This document shows, in pieces, positions 15,294 through 22,440 of a stretch of 29,423 nucleotides of DNA. This DNA is from Prevotella sp. (lineage in GTDB: Bacteria; Bacillota; Clostridia; Oscillospirales; Ruminococcaceae): positions 1-29,423 of the forward strand of contig JAMPIC010000023.1 in assembly GCA_023663025.1 (NCBI GenBank), in the 5' to 3' direction. Numbering within the stretch: position 1 is the stretch's first letter; each line of letters starts with the position of its first letter. The notes under the pieces were generated by a model that saw only the letters and a list, made by a program, of their open reading frames with translations, was not told where the DNA came from and did not search any database. Position numbers and translations under genes: made by a program.

Positions 15294-18221
15294 TTATTCA
15301 GCCGCCATAGCCGCAACCAAACTCCTAAGCCGTATCTTCGCCGCGCCGAGATTATTTATCTCGTCAATCTTAAGCTGGGTGTACAGCTTTCCGCCGCTTT
15401 CGAGAATGGAGCGCACCTCGTCCGTGGTAATGGCGTCAATTCCGCAGCCGAACGAAACAAGCTGAACAAGCTGCATATCGGACTGGGTGGTGACGTACTT
15501 CGCCGCCCGGTACAGGCGGGAATGGTAGGTCCACTGGTTAAGCACCCGCAGTACGGGCGTGTCCGCAAGGTGAGCCACGCTGTCCTCGGTAATGACCGCC
15601 AAGCCAAGGCTCGTGATCAGCTTTTGTATGCCGTGGTTTATTTCGGGGTCGATGTGGTACGGTCTGCCCGACAGCACGATTATGGGCATCTTCCTCTCCC
15701 GCGCCTTTTTGATAATCTCCTCACCCTTTGCCACAACGTCCTTTCGGTAGTCCTCCAACGCCGCCATAGCCTTGCTCCAAACCGCTTTCGCCTCTTTTTT
15801 GGTAACGCCGTACCCCGCCAAGGACTTGCTCATAGCCTCGGCAAAATGCCTCTCCAGATTTATGTCAATGTAGGGGTGCAGGAAATTTTCATCGTTCAGA
15901 ATATCAACGTTGGCTTTCAGCAATTCGGGGTAGTACGCCACAACGGGACAGTTATAATGGTTGTCGCTGCCCCCCTCGTCAAGGTTGTAGCTCTCGCAGG
16001 GGTAGAAAATGAAATCCGCGCCCCGTTCAAGCAGAGACAGCACGTGTCCGTGAGCAAGCTTCGCGGGGTAGCAAACCGTGTCCGAGGGAATGGTGTGCTG
16101 ACCCTTGTAGTAGATGTCGCGGGTGCTTTCCTCGCTGATTATCACCTCAAAGCCAAGTTCTGTAAAAGCCTTGTGCCAGAACGGCAGCTGCTCGTAAAAT
16201 CCCAAACAAAGGGGAAGTCCCACCTTAGCTTTGGGGGAAGCCGGCTTCTCGCTTACCACGCTTAAAAGCCTGTCGTATTTGTATTCGTAAAGGCAAAGCC
16301 GTTCCGTTTCGGTTTTTATGCCCGCGCCCTTTTCGCACCTGTTTCCGCTGATAAATTTCCGTCCGTCCCCGAAGTTTATCACGGTAAGACTGCAATGAGC
16401 CGTACACCCTCCGCAGTTCATCTGCCGCGAGGAATAGGTGAAATTTTCCAATTGTTCTGCGGTAATAAGGGACGTGCTTTCTTTTCGGTGCTCCATAGCG
16501 TACAAAGCGCAGCCGAACGCCCCCATAAGCCCCGCGATGGCGGGACGGACAACGTTCCTGCCCAGTTCCATTTCAAAGGAGCGAAGCACCGCGTCGTTGA
16601 GGAAAGTTCCTCCCTGCACCACAATGTGCGTACCCAGCTCGTCCACCGACTTCGCCCGAATAACCTTGTAAATGGCGTTCTTGATGATAGAGGCGGAAAG
16701 TCCCGCCGAAATATCCTCCACCGACGCGCCGTCCTTCTGCGCCTGCTTAACGGAACTGTTCATAAAAACGGTACACCGCGAACCCAGGTCGACGGGACGT
16801 TCCGCGAAAAGCCCAAGCTGTGAAAAGTCGGCAATATCGTATCCCAACGCCAGCGCAAAGGTCTGAATAAACGAACCGCACCCCGAGGAGCAAGCCTCGT
16901 TCAGCATAATGCTGTCGATAGCCTTGTTTTTGATTTTGAAGCACTTTATGTCCTGCCCGCCGATGTCGATAATGAAATCAACGTCAGGCTCGAAAAAGCT
17001 CGCCGCCTTGTAGTGGGCGACAGTCTCCACAATGCCGTGGTCTATGCCCAGTCCAGCCTTGATCAAATCCTCGCCGTAACCCGTTACAGCCGAGGAAATT
17101 ATTTTTATTCTATCCCCCGCAAGGGTATAAATTTCCTTAATTTTTGAGGAAATGATATCCAACGGTCTGCCCATACTGGAGCAGTAGTGCTGATACAAAA
17201 GCTCCCCCTTAGGCGTGATAAGCACCAGCTTTGTGGTGGTTGAACCCGCGTCAATGCCGAGAAAAGCCTCCCCCTCGTACTTATTTATATCGGCATATTT
17301 AAGGTCAAACTGCCTGTGCCGCTCCACAAATTTTTCGTAATCCTCTTTATTGGTAAAAAGCGGCTGACCCGTTACAATGTCGTCGCTCGCTTTGGCATTT
17401 TTCACCTTTTCGATAACCTCGTCAAGGTTCATGGGCTGACTTGTCTCCTTGGCGTGGAGAGCGCAGCCGTACGCCATAAAGCAGGGCGCGTTTTCGGGGA
17501 ACACCGCGTTCTCATCGGACAGCTTCAGCGTGTTCACAAAGGCTTTCCGCAACCCCTTTTGGAACGACAAGGGTCCGCCCAAAAACAGGACTTTCCCCTC
17601 AATGGTGCGCCCTTGGGCAAGTCCCGAAACGGTCTGATCCACCACCGCCTGGAAAATCGAGGCGGCAATATCCTCCCGCTTCGCCCCTTGATTAAGCAGC
17701 GGCTGAATGTCCGACTTAGCGAAAACGCCGCACCGCGAAGCAATGGGGTACAGCTTTTCCGCGTTCAGAGCAAGCCTGTCAAGCTCGTCAACGGTGATAC
17801 CCAAAAGGGTAGCCATTTGGTCAATAAAAGCGCCCGTGCCCCCCGCGCAGGAACCGTTCATACGCTGCTCAACTCCGCCTGTGAGGAAGATGATTTTCGC
17901 GTCCTCGCCGCCCAGCTCGATAACCACGTCCGCGTCGGGGTAGCTTTTTTTCACCGCGATAAACGCGCCGAAAACCTCCTGCACAAAGGGAAGTCCCGAA
18001 GCGTTGGCAAGACCCAGCCCCGCCGAGCCTGTCACGGCAAGACGGAACTCGCAGCCGGAGTATTCGTTTGCGATATCCGAAAGCTGTTCCGCCACAGTCT
18101 CCTTTACCTTAGAAAAATGCCGCTGATACCGGGAGCGGATAATATTGTCCCCCTCGTCCAGAATAACCGTTTTTACCGTTGTCGAACCAACGTCGATGCC
18201 CAAAGAGAATATTTTACTCAT
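15294..18221 (-). CDS. BadF/BadG-type activase, tandem ATPase domains plus DUF2229
   Basis: A 975-aa activator-type protein. Such activators use ATP to drive low-potential electron transfer to a 2-hydroxyacyl-CoA dehydratase partner. Two ASKHA ATPase domains are visible. The first has LGIDVGSTTVK near residue 7, GGEDAK at 104 and C125 in SCAGGTGAF. The second has LGIDAGSTTTK at 321, DIGGQDIKC at 419 and C444/C448 in EACSSGCGSF. A Cys-rich segment (MNCGGCTAHC...GNRCEKG) near 605-640 may bind Fe-S. A DUF2229-type region (PLCLGFYEQLPFW, DTVCYPAKLAHGH, SFGCGIDAI) fills the C-terminus. AAGGAA lies 9 bases before the ATG. The HgdB-like partner is encoded directly downstream. Its physiological substrate is unknown. 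Confidence 0.9.
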   Translation of the reverse strand: MSKIFSLGIDVGSTTVKTVILDEGDNIIRSRYQRHFSKVKETVAEQLSDIANEYSGCEFRLAVTGSAGLGLANASGLPFVQEVFGAFIAVKKSYPDADVVIELGGEDAKIIFLTGGVEQRMNGSCAGGTGAFIDQMATLLGITVDELDRLALNAEKLYPIASRCGVFAKSDIQPLLNQGAKREDIAASIFQAVVDQTVSGLAQGRTIEGKVLFLGGPLSFQKGLRKAFVNTLKLSDENAVFPENAPCFMAYGCALHAKETSQPMNLDEVIEKVKNAKASDDIVTGQPLFTNKEDYEKFVERHRQFDLKYADINKYEGEAFLGIDAGSTTTKLVLITPKGELLYQHYCSSMGRPLDIISSKIKEIYTLAGDRIKIISSAVTGYGEDLIKAGLGIDHGIVETVAHYKAASFFEPDVDFIIDIGGQDIKCFKIKNKAIDSIMLNEACSSGCGSFIQTFALALGYDIADFSQLGLFAERPVDLGSRCTVFMNSSVKQAQKDGASVEDISAGLSASIIKNAIYKVIRAKSVDELGTHIVVQGGTFLNDAVLRSFEMELGRNVVRPAIAGLMGAFGCALYAMEHRKESTSLITAEQLENFTYSSRQMNCGGCTAHCSLTVINFGDGRKFISGNRCEKGAGIKTETERLCLYEYKYDRLLSVVSEKPASPKAKVGLPLCLGFYEQLPFWHKAFTELGFEVIISEESTRDIYYKGQHTIPSDTVCYPAKLAHGHVLSLLERGADFIFYPCESYNLDEGGSDNHYNCPVVAYYPELLKANVDILNDENFLHPYIDINLERHFAEAMSKSLAGYGVTKKEAKAVWSKAMAALEDYRKDVVAKGEEIIKKARERKMPIIVLSGRPYHIDPEINHGIQKLITSLGLAVITEDSVAHLADTPVLRVLNQWTYHSRLYRAAKYVTTQSDMQLVQLVSFGCGIDAITTDEVRSILESGGKLYTQLKIDEINNLGAAKIRLRSLVAAMAAE

Positions 18222-18269
18222 AATTTTTTTCCTTTTTACAAATTTTTACGTAACAATTATAATAAATTT

Positions 18270-18345
18270 TGTAGGGGACGGGTTTCCCGTCCCGCAAGGC
18301 TGAGCCTTGACCCATAATCACGGGCGGGGAAACCCCGCCCCTACA
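18270..18345. repeat. palindromic intergenic repeat, copy 4
   Basis: The left unit is TGTAGGGGACGGG-TTT-CCCGTCCCG, at about 18270-18294. The right unit is CGGGCGGGG-AAA-CCCCGCCC ending in CCTACA at 18345. The outer ends are inverted (TGTAGGGG/CCCCTACA). The left flank shares TACGTAACAA with copy 3. It lies between the RelB-like gene and the BadF-like gene. Confidence 0.92.
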
Positions 18346-18356
18346 ATTAGTTTTTC

Positions 18357-18623
18357 TTATTCATCATCATCAACTTCTATTAACTCGTGTTCCTCAAAAT
18401 GTGCCCGACCGCTTTCAATATCGTCAATAATTTTTTCAAGATGTTTCATATTTTTTTCGGAATAAAACGGGTCGACAGCCACGTCAAATGGAATACGCTG
18501 CTCCCTGCCGACCTTCGTCAGAAACATCGTTATAGCCGTGGACATATTAAGTCCCATTGCCTTTAATGCGCGTTCCGCGCTTTCCTTTACCTCGTCGTCG
18601 ATCCTAAAATTTACCTGCGTCAT
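18357..18623 (-). CDS. RelB/DinJ family antitoxin (orphan)
   Basis: An 88-aa protein with the RelB/DinJ ribbon-helix-helix N-terminus (TQVNFRIDDEVKESAERALKAMGLNMSTAITMFLTKVGREQRIPF), which binds its own operator DNA. An acidic C-terminus (KHLEKIIDDIESGRAHFEEHELIEVDDDE) would neutralise a RelE/YafQ toxin. AAAGGAG lies 10 bases before the ATG. A strong promoter with inverted repeats is present upstream. No toxin gene follows: the next 135 bases hold only a palindromic repeat and then the activase gene. It is either a solitary antitoxin, which may act in trans, or the toxin was lost. Confidence 0.9.
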   Translation of the reverse strand: MTQVNFRIDDEVKESAERALKAMGLNMSTAITMFLTKVGREQRIPFDVAVDPFYSEKNMKHLEKIIDDIESGRAHFEEHELIEVDDDE

Positions 18624-18696
18624 AAAAACAGCTCCTTTTAGAAGATAGAAATCAGAGGATAGAGATTAAAATTACACTATCCGTCTGTACGATGAT

Positions 18697-18726
18697 ATTA
18701 TATCACACTTGTATATACATTGTCAA
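18697..18726 (-). promoter_or_regulatory. promoter and candidate operators for the RelB-like gene
   Basis: Minus strand: TTGACA, 18 bases, TATAAT, with TGA before the -10. A perfect inverted repeat TGATAT-T-ATATCA (18693-18705) covers the -10. A perfect 10-bp palindrome TGTATATACA (18710-18719) fills the spacer. These are plausible autoregulatory sites for a ribbon-helix-helix antitoxin. Confidence 0.75.
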
Positions 18727-18747
18727 GTATTTGCTATAATTTACATA

Positions 18748-18816
18748 ACAGAAATCAGAGGATAGAAAGCCAAATTCTGGAAATTTTCTATCCTCTGCCA
18801 TCTATCTTCTAACTAT
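18748..18816. repeat. purine-rich repeat and inverted copy at the nadC 3' end
   Basis: AGAAATCAGAGGATAGAAA on the plus strand is followed, after a short spacer, by TTTTCTATCCTCTG and ATCTATCTTCTAACTATC. The two can form a hairpin around GAGGATAGAAA/TTTTCTATCCTC. The inverted copy runs into the nadC stop codon (18802-18804). Confidence 0.6.
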
Positions 18817-19644
18817 CTTTAAGGAAATATCAAACGCTTTTACCGAGTGGGTCAGCGCCCCCACGGAAATTATATCCACCCCGGTGTGAGCAATAGCCGC
18901 CGCGTTTTCAAGGGTAATATTCCCCGATGCCTCAATAACAGCCATTCCGTTGGCAAGATTAACGCAGTGAGCCATTTCCTCGACCGTCATATTGTCAAGC
19001 ATAATTATATCCGCGCTGCTTTCAAGAGCCTCCAGCAGTTCTTCCTCATTGCGAACCTCGACCTCGATTTTCACCATATGTCCAACCTTGTGCCGCAGGG
19101 CGAAAACCGCGTCCACAATACTGCCGTAAGCGTCTATATGGTTGTCTTTCAGCATTGCCCCGTCCGACAGATTAAAGCGGTGATTTTTTCCTCCGCCCAT
19201 AGTCACGGCATATTTTTCCAAAGCGCGAAGTCCCGGCATAGTCTTTCTAGTCTCGCTGACGACGCAGCTTGTCCGCTCGCAGCATTTGACATACTTAGCC
19301 GTCTCGGTGGAAATCCCCGACATATGCTGCAAAATGTTGAGAGCCGTCCGCTCGCCCTTGAGAATAGTCTTGGTACGGGCGGTAACAGTTGCGATAACGT
19401 CCCCGTTTGAAACCTTTTCGCCGTCCCTGATTTTGATTTCGGACTTCACATCTCCGTCGATAAGCTCGAACACCCGCAAAGCACAGTCAATGCCGCAGAG
19501 CACGCCCTCCGCCTTAGCGATAAAATTCGCCGTGGAAACGTCCTCGTCGTCAAGCAGATAGTCGGTGGCAATGTCTATGTAGTTGATGTCCTCCGCCAGT
19601 CCGCGTTTGATGATGTCGTCAACGTAAAAATTCGGTAAGTTCAT
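18802..19644 (-). CDS. nadC: nicotinate-nucleotide pyrophosphorylase (carboxylating)
   Basis: Quinolinate phosphoribosyltransferase: converts quinolinate and PRPP to nicotinate mononucleotide, CO2 and PPi in de novo NAD synthesis. Visible family blocks are GERTALNILQHMSGIST, SETRKTMPGLRALEKYAVTMGGGKNHR, LSDGAMLKDNHI, and IEVEVRNEEELLEAL through IMLDNM. The length of 280 aa is typical. The ATG at 19644 is preferred because AAAGGAG lies 8 bases upstream; a longer frame starts at 19692. nadA and nadB are not in the window. The last codons (KIVRR) merge with a purine-rich repeat that begins at the stop, so the C-terminus may have been altered slightly. Confidence 0.95.
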   Translation of the reverse strand: MNLPNFYVDDIIKRGLAEDINYIDIATDYLLDDEDVSTANFIAKAEGVLCGIDCALRVFELIDGDVKSEIKIRDGEKVSNGDVIATVTARTKTILKGERTALNILQHMSGISTETAKYVKCCERTSCVVSETRKTMPGLRALEKYAVTMGGGKNHRFNLSDGAMLKDNHIDAYGSIVDAVFALRHKVGHMVKIEVEVRNEEELLEALESSADIIMLDNMTVEEMAHCVNLANGMAVIEASGNITLENAAAIAHTGVDIISVGALTHSVKAFDISLKIVRR

Positions 19645-19700
19645 TTTAATTGCTCCTTTATATTGAATTTGCACATTGCAATTTATTTCCAAATTTTTCA

Positions 19701-19729
19701 GCGGGTAGATATGGAATCCGCCCCCGCAG
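19701..19729. repeat. palindromic intergenic repeat, copy 5 (remnant)
   Basis: GCGGGTAGATATGGAATCCG followed by CCCCCGC is a decayed arm of the type seen at 7289-7315, sharing ATATGGAATCCGCCC. The outer TACA end and the partner arm are lost. Confidence 0.7.
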
Positions 19730-19742
19730 ATGCTGCAAAAAA

Positions 19743-20030
19743 TTATAAACCAAATTTTGCTCTGTATTTTTCGGGGTCAGCCATATATTCCCGGTACTGT
19801 TGTCTCATACAGTTTCCGCAGGGACGGTAACCCGCAGCGAGAGCAGTTTTCTCGTCCGCAAAAAACACCCGTGATTTTTCATATACCCCGGGATATTTTT
19901 TCATAGAGTTAAGTGCCGTTCCGCAGTCAAGCCGACCGTAAATTTTGTCTTTTCCGTTTCCGCCCAAAGTTCCCGGCGTTTCGGAAAGATATACTTTGCC
20001 GTCAGAGCCTGTAAGTTTGTACATTTTCAC
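19743..20030 (-). CDS. small Ada-type metal-binding domain protein
   Basis: A 95-aa protein starting at a GTG (20030) or the ATG two codons later. The region KIYGRLDCGTAL...SRVFFADEKTALAAGYRPCGNCMRQQY aligns by eye with the N-terminal zinc domain of the Ada DNA-repair protein (FCRPSC...VSFYANASEALAAGFRPCKRC). Only three of the four zinc cysteines are present: C36, C71 and C74. The position of Ada's methyl-accepting Cys38 is Gly here. Stand-alone proteins of this shape with KIYGxLxC exist in other bacteria, so the change seems to be a property of this subgroup. Phosphotriester repair of the Ada type is therefore unlikely; DNA or metal binding is possible. The start overlaps the stop of a 34-codon ORF upstream. 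Confidence 0.8.
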   Translation of the reverse strand: MKMYKLTGSDGKVYLSETPGTLGGNGKDKIYGRLDCGTALNSMKKYPGVYEKSRVFFADEKTALAAGYRPCGNCMRQQYREYMADPEKYRAKFGL

Positions 20031-20131
20031 GCAATCCGCACCCCTTCCCGCATAACGTTCCGGTAAAATTCCGTGTCCGTGTCGACCTCGCGTATCTCAA
20101 ACACGTCCGCATCCTCCCGTGACAAATTCAT
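20027..20131 (-). CDS. 34-aa ORF overlapping the Ada-like gene
   Basis: The ATG at 20131 is preceded by GAAAGG 10 bases upstream, and the frame runs 34 codons to a TGA that overlaps the GTG of the next gene (GTGA). The peptide is charged, with no TM segment (DVFEIREVDTDTEFYRNV, then MREGVRIA). The C-terminal shape recalls the end of small nucleotidyltransferase-like proteins, so it may be a gene remnant. It may also be a short translated leader that couples to the Ada-like gene. I do not recognise it with confidence. Confidence 0.4.
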   Translation of the reverse strand: MNLSREDADVFEIREVDTDTEFYRNVMREGVRIA

Positions 20132-20176
20132 ACTAAATCAACCTTTCAAATGTTAAATTAAATATTAACAATCTGA

Positions 20177-20737
20177 TTATTCCGTTTTGTTTTCCAAAAA
20201 ATCCCCTATTTTACCGAGACGTTTTCCGATGGAATGATACTGTCCCGAATAAATTATCGGGTCAAACTTTGTCAAATCAACATCAAAGGTATCTGCGATT
20301 TCCACATTTTCATCTATCTGAATATTTTTTATTCTGCAAAAAAATGTGTCGGAAACGCCTGTCTTTACGGACGTAACTACTTCGCATTCATATACCCAGC
20401 GGCTTATATCCAAAACAGGGGCGGATACGTATTCGCTCTTTTTATATGAATATTCGGGTTTGCCTGTGCTTTTTTGAGGATTTCCAAAATAATCGACAAG
20501 GTTCAGCATATCCGTGCTTGCCAGATTTACCGAAAGCGATTTTGTTCTTATTACATTTTGCTTAGTTTTTTTCGTTCCGAACATACTGACTACCAGCAGA
20601 TAATCTTCACCCTCGCAGGTTGCGCTGACCCAAGTAATGGGAGCAAAATCAGGACTGTCGTCCTCATTGTAAGTTCCTATTATAAACGTCGGCTGTACGC
20701 ACATTGAGTAATTTGTTCCTATTGATTTCCTTTTCAT
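20177..20737 (-). CDS. flavin reductase family protein
   Basis: A 186-aa FMN-binding split-barrel protein of the DIM6/NTAB-like type. Family features are MCVQPTFIIGTYNEDDSPDFAPITWVSATCEG, FGTKKTKQNVIRTKSLSVNLAS (flavin phosphate contacts), YFGNPQKSTGKPEYSYKKSEYVSAPVLD, and CEVVTSVKTGVSDTFFCRIKNIQIDE. Members use NAD(P)H to reduce FMN or act as flavoproteins with unknown partners. GAGGATATTCTT precedes the ATG. It begins 21 bases downstream of the sirtuin stop and is probably co-transcribed with it. A functional link to the sirtuin is not established. Confidence 0.88.
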   Translation of the reverse strand: MKRKSIGTNYSMCVQPTFIIGTYNEDDSPDFAPITWVSATCEGEDYLLVVSMFGTKKTKQNVIRTKSLSVNLASTDMLNLVDYFGNPQKSTGKPEYSYKKSEYVSAPVLDISRWVYECEVVTSVKTGVSDTFFCRIKNIQIDENVEIADTFDVDLTKFDPIIYSGQYHSIGKRLGKIGDFLENKTE

Positions 20738-20758
20738 AAGAATATCCTCAACTATCCG

Positions 20759-21487
20759 CTATAAACTATCCACTGCGTAAGAAAGCGCCGCCCCGATACT
20801 GTCATGAATAAGCAAGTCCGACTTGCCGTCCTTTTCTGTGGGGGTCTTGTTTATCAGCACCAGTTTGCTTCCGCGATAGTACTCGATAAGCCCGCTTGCG
20901 GGGTAAACCGACAGGGAAGTCCCCCCGATTATCATCATATCCGCGTTTTCGATAGCCTCTATGGACGCGTTCACCGTTTGGTTGTTCAGACCCTCTTCGT
21001 AAAGCACCACGTCCGGCTTAACAAGTCCGCCGCAGTCAAGGCATGGGGGAGGACCGTCCAAACTCTTGATGTACTCCGCAGTATGCTCCTTGCCGCACCG
21101 CAGACAGTAATTCCTATGCACCGAACCGTGAAGCTCGTACACAACTTTGCTGCCCGCCGCCTGATGCAGACCGTCTATATTCTGGGTGATTACCGCTTTC
21201 AGCTTGCCGATTTCCTCCAGCTTCGCCAATGCAAGATGAGCCTTGTTGGGCTTGGCTTCAAGATTGAGAAGCTTGTCGCGGTAAAATTCGTAAAAGTCCG
21301 CAAGATGATTGCAGAAAAAAGTCCTGCTCAAAATCGTCTCGGGGGGGTACTTGTACTTTTGGTTGTACAGACCGTCCACGCTTCTGAAATCGGGTATCCC
21401 GCTTTCCGTGGAAACGCCCGCCCCGCCGAAAAATACGATATTGTCCGATTCCGCTATCCAATTTTTTAGCTGTTCCAAATTGTCCAT
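20759..21487 (-). CDS. cobB: NAD-dependent protein deacylase, Sir2 family
   Basis: Removes acyl groups from lysines, using NAD and releasing nicotinamide and O-acyl-ADP-ribose. Motifs are GGAGVSTESGIPDFRS (21-36, NAD binding), TQNIDGLH (101-108), catalytic H120 in ELHGSVHR, and a complete zinc knuckle C128-x2-C131...C149-x2-C152. The TSLSVYPASGL and LINKTPT segments complete the Rossmann part. The length (242 aa) is typical of bacterial sirtuins. AAGGAG lies 6 bases before the ATG. The acyl specificity (acetyl or succinyl) is uncertain. nadC lies about 1.1 kb further along, with three small genes between. Confidence 0.95.
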   Translation of the reverse strand: MDNLEQLKNWIAESDNIVFFGGAGVSTESGIPDFRSVDGLYNQKYKYPPETILSRTFFCNHLADFYEFYRDKLLNLEAKPNKAHLALAKLEEIGKLKAVITQNIDGLHQAAGSKVVYELHGSVHRNYCLRCGKEHTAEYIKSLDGPPPCLDCGGLVKPDVVLYEEGLNNQTVNASIEAIENADMMIIGGTSLSVYPASGLIEYYRGSKLVLINKTPTEKDGKSDLLIHDSIGAALSYAVDSL

Positions 21488-21512
21488 AGTCCGCTCCTTC
21501 TTTCAGATAACA

Positions 21513-21560
21513 GAGGGCAGAAAACAGCTGCGGACGCAGCGTCCGTACCGCGTTGCCCTC
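21513..21560. repeat. nested inverted repeat between folA and the sirtuin gene
   Basis: The outer arms are GAGGGCA (21513-21519) and TGCCCTC (21554-21560). The inner stem CGGACG-CAG-CGTCCG at 21531-21545 is perfect. The inner part shares CGGACGCAGC with the hairpin at 23389-23414. Confidence 0.75.
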
Positions 21561-21577
21561 TTTGTTGTTTTTACGGT

Positions 21578-22063
21578 TTATTTGTGTATATAAACGCAAA
21601 AGCGGTATTTTAAACCGTCGTACTCCCGCTCCTCGGACTGCACGGAAAGCGACCAATCTTCGTGCTCGTCAAGGTCGGGGAAAAACACCTCCGCTTCGGG
21701 TCTTGCCGAGACCCTTGTGATTATCGCTCTTTTGCAGTACGGAAGCATGGCTTTGTATATCTCGCCGCCGCCGACCACGAAGCTTTCCTCGTTTTGGTCA
21801 AGCATTTTCAACGCTTCGTCAACGCTGCCGCATATCTCCGCGCCCTCGCATGAGAAGCTTTCGTCCCTGGACAGCACGATGTTTCTTCTGTCTTTGAACG
21901 GTTTTCCGTTCGGCAGGGAGATCAGGGTGTTCCTGCCCATAATTATTGTGTGCCTTAAAGTTGTTTTGCGGAAAAATCTCTTATCATCGGGAATGTTGAA
22001 CAACAGATCGTTGTTCCTGCCAATGCCCCAGTTTTCACTGACGACTGCAATCGCTGTTATCAT
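21578..22063 (-). CDS. folA: dihydrofolate reductase
   Basis: Reduces dihydrofolate to tetrahydrofolate with NADPH, needed to regenerate folate used up by thymidylate synthase. From the ATG at 22063 (161 aa) the protein begins MITAIAVVSENWGIGRNNDLLFNIPDDKRFFRKTT, which has the family's substrate and NADPH contacts. TIIMGRNTLISLPNGKPFKDRRNIVLSR and SFVVGGGEIYKAMLPYCKRAIITRV follow. AAGGAG lies 8 bases before the ATG; a longer frame starts at 22102 but adds no family sequence. The position downstream of thyA matches the usual thyA-folA pairing, here with a DUF6199 gene between. Confidence 0.95.
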   Translation of the reverse strand: MITAIAVVSENWGIGRNNDLLFNIPDDKRFFRKTTLRHTIIMGRNTLISLPNGKPFKDRRNIVLSRDESFSCEGAEICGSVDEALKMLDQNEESFVVGGGEIYKAMLPYCKRAIITRVSARPEAEVFFPDLDEHEDWSLSVQSEEREYDGLKYRFCVYIHK

Positions 22064-22215
22064 AACGTCACTCCTTGAATTATTATTAACCGCCCGAAGC
22101 ACCCGCCCGGGCGCAGCTAATCTAATTATAGCGCAAAATAATCCTGCAAAACCGCAAACGGTGAAATTAACAGCCCAAACGTCGAAAATAACCGAAATCC
22201 GTCTATAGTCCCCGG

Positions 22216-22410
22216 TCAGCCAAGCGTGATCAGAAACATTATAACGCCGAGAACAGCAAGAAATACGCCGCCGATACGCGTCATAAGAATGCCGCCGTCC
22301 GACGGCTCGGCGTTCTTCGGCATACCGTGTTCAAACCACCATGCGTATTCGGGAAAAATAACTTGCAAAACGCCGAGTATTATAAATATCACCAAAAATA
22401 TACTGACCAT
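22216..22410 (-). CDS. small two-TM protein, DUF6199-like
   Basis: A 64-aa protein with two membrane segments (about residues 2-18 and 44-62) joined by a short polar loop. The loop sequence PEYAWWFEHGMPKNAEPSDGGILMTRIGGV resembles the DUF6199 family, from memory. AAAGGAGG precedes the ATG. It starts 30 bases after the thyA stop and is probably in the same transcript. Function is unknown; there is no obvious link to folate metabolism other than position. Confidence 0.75.
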   Translation of the reverse strand: MVSIFLVIFIILGVLQVIFPEYAWWFEHGMPKNAEPSDGGILMTRIGGVFLAVLGVIMFLITLG

Positions 22411-22440
22411 ATTCGGATACCTCCTTTAAAGCATCAATTC

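Noticed and set aside
18222..18356. Toxin gene partner for the RelB/DinJ antitoxin
   Set aside because: The space holds only a palindromic repeat and the activase ribosome binding site; no frame of toxin size exists.
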